Of a stretch of 40,000 nt of DNA, positions 16,329 to 24,516 are shown piece by piece (the first letter of the stretch is position 1; each line of letters opens with the position of its first letter). Both the position numbers and the translations under genes were made by a program. Origin of the DNA: Phycisphaerae bacterium (GTDB lineage: Bacteria > Planctomycetota > Phycisphaerae > Sedimentisphaerales > Anaerobacaceae); the NCBI GenBank assembly GCA_021736645.1, contig JAIPFM010000008.1, positions 1 through 40,000 of the forward strand, read 5' to 3'. Under the pieces are notes generated by a model. The model did no database searches. It was not told where the DNA came from and worked only from the letters and a program-made list of their open reading frames with translations.

Positions 16329-17711
16329 CTAATTGGTGAGCACAGGGTCAGGGGTTTCGGATTCGTCCTGACTATGTTCAATACTGTGCTGCTTGACCTT
16401 TGAGTACAGTGTGGCTCGGCTGATGCCCAGCAGTTCTGCGGCCTTGGTTTTTTGCCAGTTGGTTTTTTGCAGGGCCTTGGCAATGAGTTCACGCTCTGCT
16501 TTTTCCAAAGAAAAGTCTTTGGCCTTGTCTTCACGGTCTTGTGCAAAAACAGGCAGGGCTTGCTCTGCATTGATCACAATACTGCTTAGCCCGATTTTAT
16601 CTGTGGGCTCCAGCAGAATGGCCCGTTCAATCACATTTTTGAGTTCCCTGACATTGCCTGGCCAGTGATGGGTCTGCAGGGCATCCAAAGCCATTTGCGT
16701 GAAGCCCCGGATGGTGCCGGTCTTCTCAGGGCAGATGGTGGAGGTTTCAAGGAAGAACTCAGACAGCAGGGCGATGTCCTGGCGACGTTGCTCTGTGGTC
16801 AGGGGCGCCAGAGAGATGGGGAATACATTCAAGCGGTAATACAAATCTCTGCGAAAGCGATTGGCCGCCACTTCGTGACTCAGGTCACGGTTGGTGGAGG
16901 CCACGATCGTGGCTCGACAGCGTATCTCCTTGGTGCCGCCCACTTTTCGGAAGGTTTTTTCCTGGATCACTCTCAAGAGCTTGGCCTGCATGTCCAGAGG
17001 CATTTCGCTGATCTCATCGAGAAACAGGGTGCCGTCTTCGGCCAGCTCCAGCAGGCCGGTCTTTTCTCTATCAGCACTGGTAAACGATCCCTTGGCATGT
17101 CCAAACAATTCGCTTTCCAGAAGATTGGCTGTGAGGGCCGCACAGTTCACTGCGATAAAGGGTTTGTCTGCATGCCGTTGTAGATGAATGGCCTTGGCCA
17201 CGACTTCCTTGCCCGTGCCGGTGTCCCCTACGAGCAGTACAGGATTACACTGACTGGACCCCACAACCTCAACCATCTTGAGGGTGTGTTTCATGGCGGG
17301 GCTCTGGCCCACGGCCCCTGCATTGGAGGCCAGGTCATTCAGGAAAAAATGAGGTGTCTGGTGTTTTGGTTTGGAGGTGATCAATGGCCTTGCCAGGGCT
17401 TCAAAACCGGGGAGATCCGTACAATCGTCCAGGCAGGCACTGGCACCCGCATCCCTATAGGACTCTGCCAGGTCAGGGTCTGCATTCACTATGATGACGG
17501 GAATGTCACCGAGAGAGTCTGTCTGGGTCAGGAATTGAGCAACGCAGTCAGGTCCGAAAATATGGTCGAAGACAATCAGGTCAGGTCTGGTTGTCTGGAT
17601 GATCTCATGTGCTTCAATGAGATCATCGGCCATGTACACGTCGGCAGCCGAGTGCTGCGACAGTGTCTGAATTCGGCGATCCTTGCCGATTGCTACAATC
17701 CGTTGTCCCAT
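16329..17711 (-). CDS. NtrC-family sigma-54 activator with altered GAFTGA loop
   Basis: This is a second enhancer-binding ATPase for sigma-54 polymerase. The product has 460 residues: receiver-like domain (4-110), AAA+ domain with Walker A GDTGTGKE (162-169) and Walker B LFLDE (to 233), and a Fis-type DNA-binding end (WQKTKAAELLGISRATLYSKVKQ). The sigma-54 contact loop reads GSFTSA (208-213) in place of GAFTGA. The receiver keeps Asp49 but has lost most of the acidic pocket (IGKD), the Thr (IVNA) and the conserved Lys. I start at the ATG at 17711, 8 nt after an AGGG; an ATG at 17717 is also possible. It heads the minus-strand block and may be the FleQ/FlrA-like master regulator. Confidence 0.92.
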   Translation of the reverse strand: MGQRIVAIGKDRRIQTLSQHSAADVYMADDLIEAHEIIQTTRPDLIVFDHIFGPDCVAQFLTQTDSLGDIPVIIVNADPDLAESYRDAGASACLDDCTDLPGFEALARPLITSKPKHQTPHFFLNDLASNAGAVGQSPAMKHTLKMVEVVGSSQCNPVLLVGDTGTGKEVVAKAIHLQRHADKPFIAVNCAALTANLLESELFGHAKGSFTSADREKTGLLELAEDGTLFLDEISEMPLDMQAKLLRVIQEKTFRKVGGTKEIRCRATIVASTNRDLSHEVAANRFRRDLYYRLNVFPISLAPLTTEQRRQDIALLSEFFLETSTICPEKTGTIRGFTQMALDALQTHHWPGNVRELKNVIERAILLEPTDKIGLSSIVINAEQALPVFAQDREDKAKDFSLEKAERELIAKALQKTNWQKTKAAELLGISRATLYSKVKQHSIEHSQDESETPDPVLTN

Positions 17712-17802
17712 AGACATGGCCCTAAAAAAACATCATACTTGATTCGGTGCAGTTGTGTCTGAAGGTCTTTTCGAATTAAGCATGTCAAAGACGTTCATCA
17801 TT

Positions 17803-17830
17803 AAAAAAAGAAGCGTACTTAATCGCTTCT
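17803..17830 (-). terminator. Terminator-like hairpin upstream of the sigma-54 activator
   Basis: Reading the minus strand, a 7-bp stem AGAAGCG/CGCTTCT with an 8-nt loop is followed directly by six T residues. This is a good intrinsic terminator shape. No gene lies upstream of it on that strand, and it points toward the activator gene, whose start is 92 nt further on. It could be an attenuator in that gene's leader, or protection against read-through from the divergent region. Confidence 0.65.
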
Positions 17831-17969
17831 TGTCAAAAGCATACCCCAAGTCATTAAAGCATACACACAATGAAAAACTGTCACTCTTTCAAAGTATTTT
17901 TAGATTCGGCATACAGACGTGGACAACTTTAGCATTTTATGGGACGAGCCGATAATATTATATTTGAAA

Positions 17970-17991
17970 AATGTCACTTTAATGTCACTTT
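17970..17991. repeat. Tandem 11-bp repeat with TGTCAC half-sites
   Basis: Two perfect copies of AATGTCACTTT stand end to end, so the TGTCAC words are 11 bp apart, one helical turn. A third, looser copy (CTGTCACTCTTTC) lies at about 17879. The same-face spacing is what a cooperative regulator site looks like. It lies about 350 bp upstream of the flgD promoter and 260 bp from the activator start. Confidence 0.6.
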
Positions 17992-18337
17992 GTGGGGCAA
18001 ATGAAGTCTGGCAGATCTCCTGCGTGGGTTTGAGACGTATTCCGTGTGACTTTTTTCGGACCTTGTCTGTGTCGTTGCCGACGTTGAAAACTTAAGAAAA
18101 AAATATGTGATTCGACAGAGGCCCGGTGACGGGAAGTCTCTGTCTGGGGCGGGGCACACGACTGGGCGGCGCTGGACGGAGGCGGCTGTGGAAATAATTG
18201 CCGGATGGACGTACGGATGTTCCAGATTCTATACATCTTCCCGGGGAGGAGCGCTGTGATCGGGTTGGATTGAGACATTTATAAGTAGCTTGAATACATA
18301 TAGATAGAGTGAAACATGGGGGGGCGGTGACTTTGGA

Positions 18338-18353
18338 TGGCACGCCAATTGCT
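18338..18353 (+). promoter_or_regulatory. Sigma-54 promoter of the flgD-flgE hook operon
   Basis: TGGCACGCCAATTGCT matches the sigma-54 consensus TGGCACG-N4-TTGCW at every core position, including the -24 GG and -12 GC. Transcription should start near 18364, about 52 nt before the flgD ATG at 18416. This places the whole plus-strand hook, rod, ring and junction operon under sigma-54. Confidence 0.92.
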
Positions 18354-18415
18354 ATTGTCTTATGTCGCAATAGAAGCCTAGATACATTAAGACCGTGCAG
18401 TTGATGGAGTACACA

Positions 18416-18799
18416 ATGGGCATAACAGGAACCACGTCAGCCAGCCAAGTTCAAATGGACTACATGAAACTGCTGGTGACTCAAATGCAGAATCAAAATC
18501 CTCTGGAACCTATGGACAACGACCAGATGACGTCTCAGTTGACACAAATTTCTCAACTCGAGCAGATGGAGTCACAAACCTCCAGCTTCGCCAAGGTTCT
18601 GGAGACAACAGAACACAGCTACGCCACGTCCCTTCTGGGCAAAGAGGTATCCTTTTATGTGACCACCGAGTCCGGAGAGTTGGCCACGGCCACAGGCGTG
18701 GTGGACCTTGTGACCCGCGAGACGAACGGTCAGGTGCAATTGTCTGCTGGGGGACAAACATTCTCCATGGAGGATGTGGCTGCCATCAGAGAGTTGTGA
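18416..18799 (+). CDS. flgD: FlgD, short form of the hook-capping protein
   Basis: FlgD caps the growing hook so that FlgE subunits add beneath it. The product has only 127 residues. The N-terminal FlgD signature is clear (MDYMKLLVTQMQNQNPLEPMDNDQMTSQLTQISQLEQM). After a short linker comes YATSLLGKEVSFYVTTESGELATATGVVDLVTRETNGQVQLSAGGQTFSMEDVAAI, which matches the first beta part. The larger C-terminal Ig-like/tudor region of standard ~220-residue FlgD is absent. The ATG at 18416 has GGAG 6 nt upstream. It lies directly downstream of the sigma-54 promoter and before flgE. Confidence 0.92.
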   Translation: MGITGTTSASQVQMDYMKLLVTQMQNQNPLEPMDNDQMTSQLTQISQLEQMESQTSSFAKVLETTEHSYATSLLGKEVSFYVTTESGELATATGVVDLVTRETNGQVQLSAGGQTFSMEDVAAIREL

Positions 18800-18844
18800 G
18801 CTTCCGGACGTGAGTGGAGTGCAATGTCAATCTAGAACGAGATG

Positions 18845-18871
18845 ACCATGGCCTGTTAATCAGGTGATGGT
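18845..18871. promoter_or_regulatory. Hairpin in the flgD-flgE gap
   Basis: The arms ACCAT/ATGGT and CCTG/CAGG form an interrupted stem around TTAAT, ending 32 bp before the flgE start. No T-run follows, so it is not a terminator. It may be an mRNA processing or stability element that lets hook protein be made in larger amount than FlgD. Confidence 0.35.
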
Positions 18872-18903
18872 TAAGTAGCAACAAATAGTTAGGAGTTTCA
18901 ATT

Positions 18904-20601
18904 ATGGGTTCAGCATTAACAGTAGGCGTGACAGGGCTTAAAGCGCATCAGAGCATGCTCGATGTCGCAGGCAACAATCTGGCCAATGTGAATACCACGG
19001 CATTCAAGGCCAGTCAGATCACCTTCTCGGAAATCCTCGGCGAGACAGTCAAGAATGCGTCACAGCCTTCAAGCACCACAGGCGGCACCAACCCCATCCA
19101 GGCCGGAAGCGGCGTGGGTGTGGCCATGGTGTCCCCGAACCTGATGCAGGGCAACATGGTCAGTACCAACAATCCTCTGGATTTGGCACTCAATGGTGAG
19201 GGCTATTTTGCTTTGAGTGATGGTCAGCGTGAGGTCTATACCAGGGCCGGTGCCTTTGGTGTGGACGCCAATTCGAATCTGGTTGACCCGGCCACAGGTA
19301 ATCTGGTGCAGCGTATTGGGTCCGTGGGTGAGGCTGAAGGTTTTCAGGTGTCAGGTGTGTCTAGTATCACGGTGCCTTATGGTGTGGCCATGCCTGCTGT
19401 TGCCACATCTTCTGTGGAGGTGTCCGGGAATTTAAGCGCAGATGCTGTGCTGGCCACGCCCCAGACCAATGTCCTGGAATCGTCCCTGGCTTTTACCACC
19501 AGCGATGGCGAAACCGCCGTGGCCACGACCCTGATCAGTGCACTGGATCAGTTTTCAGGCACACCCGACGACGGGGCGCTGGCGATTTCCGGGTATAACA
19601 TGGACGGGACAGCCCTGACGCCCGGCACGGCCCTGACCGTGGATGCCGCCACGGATTTGCAGGATGTGCTTGACCATATCAATGCGGAGCTTGCGACGGT
19701 TGCCAATCAAAACGCGGATGGTACCTATGGCGTGGCGACTTTGTCCGGGGGCAAGATCGTGATTACGGATGGGGCCAGTGGGTACAGCAAATCGGATCTG
19801 GGTATGACCTATACGGCCGGCAGTACTGAAACCTTTACCATGCCTGATTATTTTGAAATAGCCACCGTAGGTGGAGATGAGGTCAAGAATCTCAACATCA
19901 CGGTCTATGACTCCCAGGGCGCTGCTCAGGTGATGTCTGCGGCGCTGGTGCGAACAGGCACTGACAATGTCTGGGATATGGTTTTGACTTCTATCACCGG
20001 CAGCGTCAGCGAGATGACAACCGCAGGCCGACGCATCGAAGGGGTGACCTTTGATGCTGCCAATGGTGCTTTTGCCGGTTTGACCGGGTCTGATACACAG
20101 GCCTTTACCGTGACCTTTGCGCATGACGCGAGTAATCCTCAAGTGTTTGCCGTGGATATGGGAACCGTGGGAAAATTTGATGGCTTGACTCAATTTGCAG
20201 GCACATCCACTGCGGCGGCCACAGATCAGAATGGCTATAGTTCAGGTCTTTTGAAATCCGTGACAGTGGATACCTCCGGCACTGTGATTGGGGCCTTTTC
20301 AAATGGCATCAAGAAAGACCTGGCGTCCATTAAAATCGCCACTTTCCAGAATGCGGCGGGCTTGGAGCGCGTGGGCAACGGGTACTATATTGCGTCTGCA
20401 AACTCCGGCCAGGCAGTCGCGAGTATGGCTCAAAGTGGGAGTGCCGGGAGCATTAAAAGTGGGTCACTCGAAAAATCCAATGCGGACGTGTCCACTGAGT
20501 TTGTGAATCTTATCCAGGCCCAGAATGGTTTCCAGGCCAGCGCCAGGACCATTAAGGTGGCCAATGACATTCTGGGCGAATTGGTAAATCTCATCAGATA
20601 A
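18904..20601 (+). CDS. flgE: FlgE, flagellar hook protein
   Basis: FlgE builds the flexible hook outside the cell. The product has 565 residues, longer than the ~400 of enteric FlgE. The N-terminal rod/hook motif is MGSALTVGVTGLKAHQSMLDVAGNNLANVNTTAFKASQITFSEIL, and the central FlgE domain includes NPLDLALNGEGYFALSDGQREVYTRAGAFGVDANSNLVDPATGNLVQ. The C-terminus closes with GSLEKSNADVSTEFVNLIQAQNGFQASARTIKVANDILGELVNLIR. The extra length is in the middle (about residues 180-420), the surface-exposed part of hooks. An AGGAG lies 9 nt before the ATG. Confidence 0.97.
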   Translation: MGSALTVGVTGLKAHQSMLDVAGNNLANVNTTAFKASQITFSEILGETVKNASQPSSTTGGTNPIQAGSGVGVAMVSPNLMQGNMVSTNNPLDLALNGEGYFALSDGQREVYTRAGAFGVDANSNLVDPATGNLVQRIGSVGEAEGFQVSGVSSITVPYGVAMPAVATSSVEVSGNLSADAVLATPQTNVLESSLAFTTSDGETAVATTLISALDQFSGTPDDGALAISGYNMDGTALTPGTALTVDAATDLQDVLDHINAELATVANQNADGTYGVATLSGGKIVITDGASGYSKSDLGMTYTAGSTETFTMPDYFEIATVGGDEVKNLNITVYDSQGAAQVMSAALVRTGTDNVWDMVLTSITGSVSEMTTAGRRIEGVTFDAANGAFAGLTGSDTQAFTVTFAHDASNPQVFAVDMGTVGKFDGLTQFAGTSTAAATDQNGYSSGLLKSVTVDTSGTVIGAFSNGIKKDLASIKIATFQNAAGLERVGNGYYIASANSGQAVASMAQSGSAGSIKSGSLEKSNADVSTEFVNLIQAQNGFQASARTIKVANDILGELVNLIR

Positions 20602-20617
20602 GGTGTTGGAATTGATC

Positions 20618-21895
20618 ATGACGCTTGATGGCCTGATATGCAATATGATGCAGGGACTGATTCTGGCATTGACCCCATCCGAAAGGTGGCAGGCAGCCAG
20701 GGCGCCGGCACCCGGTCAGCTGACCAATCGTTGGTTTATTCTGGGGTGCGTCATTGTGCTGGTCGTCCTGACGGCGCTGTTGTTCTGGGTGAGCCTGCAT
20801 CGGATTCGTCAGGAGCATCAAATGAGCGATCAGCGACTCATTGATATGGCTCAGGAGAAGGCATTGACGGTGCGCGAATGTCAGATCCTTAAGGCCATTG
20901 GCAAGTTTTCAGGTCTGCGCCGTTTGCAGTCTGTGCATTCGAATCGCGTGGCCTTTGAACGAGGGGCGGCGAAGATGATTGGGCAGACCCTGTCTGACAA
21001 GGGGCCGCGGGAGAAAGAGCAGTTGGCTGCCGAAGTCTCCCTGTTGAGAGAAAAAATGGGTTTTGGCAGGGCCTATGCCGCCATGGGGACGACTCAATCC
21101 AGATCCTCGAGCAGTCGAAAGATTCCCGTGGCCAAGTCGGTGACTCTGCTGCCCGTGCCTGCCGGCAATGCCAAACCGATAGAGGCCATGATCCACGGTA
21201 ATACAGATTATGAGTTGAGTCTGCAATTGACAAACTCGATTAAGGTCACGTTTGGCGGACTGTGGACAGTGCGTTATTTCCTGGGTGCCTCTGTGTGGGA
21301 GTTTGATACATCCGTGATTAGCTATGATGGCACGATTCTGGTCCTGACCCACAGCGATCACATCAGATTTGTGAACCGTCGTCGCTTTGTGCGTGCGTCC
21401 GTGATACGACGTGCCCTGGTGGCAAAGTTCCCATTTGAACAGACCTTGGAATGGACAGAGCCTGCGATCAAGGCAAGGAGTCGTGGCAAGAAGGTCGTTC
21501 CGATTCACCCCATCGATCAGTATGGTGCCCCTGAATTTATATCTGCGACAGTCACGGAATTGGGCGGACCAGGGCTTCGTATTGAGACGTTGCTTGAGGC
21601 CAAAATTGGGGAACGCGTACTGGTCGTGTTTGATCTGGACTTAGAACCTCTGGCGTCGGATGACCCGACTGTGAGGCATACCAAAACACGTTTAATTGAA
21701 GACATTGGCGAAGTCCGCCATGTCAGACACCTTGAAAAGGGCGTGTCTATGGCCGTGGAGTTATGCGGTTTAAAAGACGCTGATGTCAACGAGTTGATTC
21801 GCGCGACCAATGCCGCCTTGATCAATATCAATGAAACAAAGACAACGTCACAGGTCAAAGAGAGTCACATGGTGACACAAGAGGTCAGTGCATGA
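20618..21895 (+). CDS. Membrane PilZ-domain protein in the hook operon
   Basis: The product has 425 residues from the ATG at 20618 (GGA 8 nt upstream; a GTG at 20603 is an alternative). It has one membrane segment (about 38-60, WFILGCVIVLVVLTALLFWV), a cytoplasmic region with Lys/Gln-rich helices, then a YcgR-like N-domain and a PilZ domain. The first c-di-GMP motif RRRFVR is present near residue 254. The second, usually (D/N)xSxxG, reads ELGGPG (about 314-319) and lacks the Ser. The C-terminal strand has VRHVRHLEKGVSMAVELCGL, as in PilZ. Its place between flgE and flgF suggests that it links c-di-GMP or membrane state to the flagellum; binding is not proven. Confidence 0.85.
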   Translation: MTLDGLICNMMQGLILALTPSERWQAARAPAPGQLTNRWFILGCVIVLVVLTALLFWVSLHRIRQEHQMSDQRLIDMAQEKALTVRECQILKAIGKFSGLRRLQSVHSNRVAFERGAAKMIGQTLSDKGPREKEQLAAEVSLLREKMGFGRAYAAMGTTQSRSSSSRKIPVAKSVTLLPVPAGNAKPIEAMIHGNTDYELSLQLTNSIKVTFGGLWTVRYFLGASVWEFDTSVISYDGTILVLTHSDHIRFVNRRRFVRASVIRRALVAKFPFEQTLEWTEPAIKARSRGKKVVPIHPIDQYGAPEFISATVTELGGPGLRIETLLEAKIGERVLVVFDLDLEPLASDDPTVRHTKTRLIEDIGEVRHVRHLEKGVSMAVELCGLKDADVNELIRATNAALININETKTTSQVKESHMVTQEVSA

Positions 21896-21905
21896 GGACC
21901 AGACA

Positions 21906-22640
21906 ATGTCGGACATAGCTGCCATTATCAGTGCCAGAAGCGAGGCTCTGTCACTCGAGTTTGAAACCATTGCGCATAACCTGTCCAATGTCAGTACCAA
22001 TGGCTATAAGCGCCGCATTAATGCGTTTTCAAAGGCCCTGGAAGAGCAGGGGGCTGAGACGATGGATGAGAGCGGGTATGACCAGGCCGCCAAGTACAGT
22101 ACCTACGATTTTACGCAGGGACGTATGATTGAAACGGGGCGTCAGCTGGATGTTGCCCTGAGTGGCAAGGGCTTTTTCGTGATTGAGACTCCGGACGGCC
22201 CTTTGTATACACGTAATGGTATGTTCCGCATCAATTCAGACAGCCAGTTGGTGGATTCTGAAGGACGCGTGGTGGCCGGGGAATCCGGTCCGATTACGCT
22301 GCCTGCCGCGACCAGCCTTGACCAGATCAGTGTGGCACGCAATGGTACCATTTCGGCCGATGGATTACCTGTGGGCCAACTGCGGCTGGTAGATTTCAAA
22401 GAAAATGAAACCAAACTGGTCAGTGCCGGGCTCAATTGTTTTGCCGCGCCTGAAGGATTGGAGGCGGACCCGGCAGACGCGCTGAGCGTGCATCAGGGAT
22501 TTCAGGAAGGGTCCAATGTCCAACTCTATGAAGAAATGGTGGACATGATGATGGTCACCCGTATGTATGAGGCCAATATGCGTTTTTCAAAAGTCGGAAG
22601 TGATACCACCCAAAGCCTGATCAATCTGGCTTTGGCCTAG
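21906..22640 (+). CDS. flgF: FlgF, proximal rod protein
   Basis: FlgF is a rod subunit of the flagellar basal body. The product has 244 residues. The rod-family N-terminus is ARSEALSLEFETIAHNLSNVSTNGYKRRINAFSKAL, the middle holds GRQLDVALSGKGFFVIETPDGPLYTRNGMFRINSDSQLVDSEGRVV, and the C-terminus is QGFQEGSNVQLYEEMVDMMMVTRMYEANMRFSKVGSDTTQSLINLAL. It is slightly shorter than flgG and is directly upstream of it, the usual order. I start at the ATG at 21906, which has GAGG upstream; an earlier in-frame start at 21888 overlaps the PilZ gene. Confidence 0.92.
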   Translation: MSDIAAIISARSEALSLEFETIAHNLSNVSTNGYKRRINAFSKALEEQGAETMDESGYDQAAKYSTYDFTQGRMIETGRQLDVALSGKGFFVIETPDGPLYTRNGMFRINSDSQLVDSEGRVVAGESGPITLPAATSLDQISVARNGTISADGLPVGQLRLVDFKENETKLVSAGLNCFAAPEGLEADPADALSVHQGFQEGSNVQLYEEMVDMMMVTRMYEANMRFSKVGSDTTQSLINLALA

Positions 22641-22672
22641 GCCAACGAAACCTGTCAAAGGAGTGATTTCCT

Positions 22673-23461
22673 ATGTTAAGAGCATTTTCAACGGCAGCCA
22701 CGGGCATGAGCGCCCAGCAGATGATGGTGGATGTCACGGCGAATAACCTGGCCAACATCAACACCAATGGCTTCAAACGCAGCCAGATTGATTTCCAGGA
22801 CCTCTTGTATGTGCGTATGAAGGAGTTTGGGTCCGAGGTCGCACCGGGTGTGACTTCACCCAGTGGTACTGAAGTGGGAAGTGGCGTGCGCGTGGCCGGG
22901 ACGGTCAAGGTCTTTACCGGGGGGGAACTGGTCAATACCAGCCGAGATTTGGATGTGGCCATTTCCGGCGACGGCTTCTTGCAGGTGTCCATGCCCGACG
23001 GGTCCACACGTTACACACGGGATGGGTCATTACAGAAGGGGCCGAATGGCGAGCTGACCACGGGGTCCGGGTACCTGATTAATCCGGCCATTACCATCCC
23101 CACAGACGCGGTAGGCGTGACCATCGGCAAAAACGGCAGTGTCAATGTCATGGATTCTACGGGGACTCTGTCTGTGGCAGGGACGCTTCAAATCGCACGC
23201 TTTCCCAATGCCTCAGGGCTTTCCAGTGAAGGGGACAACTTGCTGGCAGAGACTGAGGCCAGTGGGACACCGACGTTGGGGCAACCTGGTGACAGTGGGT
23301 ATGGCACAATTCAGTCGGGTTTCCTGGAAAAATCAAATGTGCAGATGGTGACTGAACTGGTGAATCTGATCACAGCGCAGCGTGCGTATGAAGTGTGTTC
23401 ACGCACGATCCGGGCCGGTGATGATATGCTGCGAAATGCCATTCAATCTGCAGGTGCTTAG
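22673..23461 (+). CDS. flgG: FlgG, distal rod protein
   Basis: FlgG forms the distal rod that crosses the periplasm and outer membrane. The product has 262 residues, the standard length. Diagnostic segments are MLRAFSTAATGMSAQQMMVDVTANNLANINTNGFKRSQIDFQDLLY, VFTGGELVNTSRDLDVAISGDGFLQV, and GYGTIQSGFLEKSNVQMVTELVNLITAQRAYEVCSRTIRAGDDMLRNA. An AAAGGAG precedes the ATG. It is followed 14 bp later by flgA. Confidence 0.98.
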   Translation: MLRAFSTAATGMSAQQMMVDVTANNLANINTNGFKRSQIDFQDLLYVRMKEFGSEVAPGVTSPSGTEVGSGVRVAGTVKVFTGGELVNTSRDLDVAISGDGFLQVSMPDGSTRYTRDGSLQKGPNGELTTGSGYLINPAITIPTDAVGVTIGKNGSVNVMDSTGTLSVAGTLQIARFPNASGLSSEGDNLLAETEASGTPTLGQPGDSGYGTIQSGFLEKSNVQMVTELVNLITAQRAYEVCSRTIRAGDDMLRNAIQSAGA

Positions 23462-23475
23462 ATCGTGAGGCGATT

Positions 23476-24498
23476 ATGAATTTGAAAATACAAGGGGTGT
23501 TGTGGCTTGGTTTGGCCCTCATGAGTGGACCGGTCTGGGCCCAGACTCAGACACAGACACAGGATCAGACGCTGCGCATTTATATGCCGCGCAACATTGA
23601 CATCAAGGGCGCTGTGCCCAGTTTGGGCCAGGTGGCCATCTTGAGAGGTAATGAATCGCTGATCAAAAGGCTGCGGCCCATTGCCATGGGTCGTATTGCC
23701 TCGCCCGGCGGTCAGGTAGTGATAGACAGGAATACCATCCTGAGCAGGCTGGCCAGTCATGGGGTCAAGGCCTCTGATGTGACATTGAGCGGGGCCGAGA
23801 AGATTGTCGTTCAGCAGCAAAGCACGATCGTGACTTCCAAAACCCTGGCTGACAGGGCCCGGGCCGCATTAAATGACTTTCCCATGCATGAACTGGTGCA
23901 TCAGGTGACACTGATACAGGTTCCGATCCCTGTGGTTGTGTCGGAGACGGATGAGCCGCTGACTCTTAAGGTAGAGTCCATCAGGCAAGTCTCTGACAAT
24001 CAGATTCATGTGCGTATGGACGTACTTCAGGGAGACAAGAAGCTGGCCTTTCGCGACGTCGTCTTTGGGTTGAAATTCCGCTTCTATCGCCTGGTGACCA
24101 CTGTGGATATTGCCTCCGGGACAACTATTAATGACAGCCTGGTGCGTGTGGTTGAGGGCATATCGAATCAGCTCATTCTGGTCAAAGACAACGCCCTGTG
24201 GGCCAAAGATGCCCAGGGCAAGATTGAGGTGCGAAAGGGTTTGGTGGCGATGAGACACCTGCCTGCCGGTGTGGTGCTTCGCCCCGGTATGATCGGCACC
24301 CCAGACAAAGAGATCCTGGTGAAACGCCGTCAGAATGTGGTCATCCGTCTGGAAAACCTGGGCTTGATGGTGTCTGCCATAGGCGTGGCACAGGATGAAG
24401 GGAGCGTCGGTGATATCATCAGGGTCAAAAATGCAGATTCCAGCCGAATGATTATGGCCCAGGTGAAAGCAGATGGCAGTGTAGCGCCGGTTCTTTAA
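23476..24498 (+). CDS. flgA: FlgA, P-ring assembly chaperone
   Basis: FlgA is the periplasmic chaperone that helps FlgI form the P ring. The product has 340 residues, longer than enteric FlgA (~220). It has a signal peptide (about 1-22, ending VWAQ), a Thr/Gln-rich start (TQTQTQDQT), and an N-terminal domain. A SAF-type C-terminal half follows, with FRFYRLVTTVDIASGTTINDSLVRVV, AMRHLPAGVVLRPGMIGTPDKEILVKRRQNVVIRLENLGLMVSAIGVAQDEGSVGDIIRVKNADS. A GAGG lies 7 nt before the ATG. It sits with flgH and flgI, its partners. Confidence 0.95.
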   Translation: MNLKIQGVLWLGLALMSGPVWAQTQTQTQDQTLRIYMPRNIDIKGAVPSLGQVAILRGNESLIKRLRPIAMGRIASPGGQVVIDRNTILSRLASHGVKASDVTLSGAEKIVVQQQSTIVTSKTLADRARAALNDFPMHELVHQVTLIQVPIPVVVSETDEPLTLKVESIRQVSDNQIHVRMDVLQGDKKLAFRDVVFGLKFRFYRLVTTVDIASGTTINDSLVRVVEGISNQLILVKDNALWAKDAQGKIEVRKGLVAMRHLPAGVVLRPGMIGTPDKEILVKRRQNVVIRLENLGLMVSAIGVAQDEGSVGDIIRVKNADSSRMIMAQVKADGSVAPVL

Positions 24499-24516
24499 AA
24501 CCCATGAGGCATTAAA

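Larger units (their letters stand above)
17718..18337. other. Noncoding divergent control region
   Basis: About 620 bp separate the activator gene (minus) from the flgD sigma-54 promoter (plus). No frame here looks like a gene. It holds the hairpin at 17803-17830; two copies of AAAGCATAC spaced 20 bp (17836-17844, 17856-17864); GCCGATAA at 17948-17955, an exact sigma-28 -10 box but without a convincing -35; and tandem TGTCAC sites at 17970-17991. The right half (18060-18260) is GC-richer and shows nothing I can name; enhancer sites for the sigma-54 activators would be expected here. Confidence 0.6.

Noticed and set aside
17755..18370. Several short ORFs on both strands between the activator and flgD
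   Set aside because: They overlap each other, have no good ribosome sites, and have compositions unlike the neighbours; the region is better read as control DNA.
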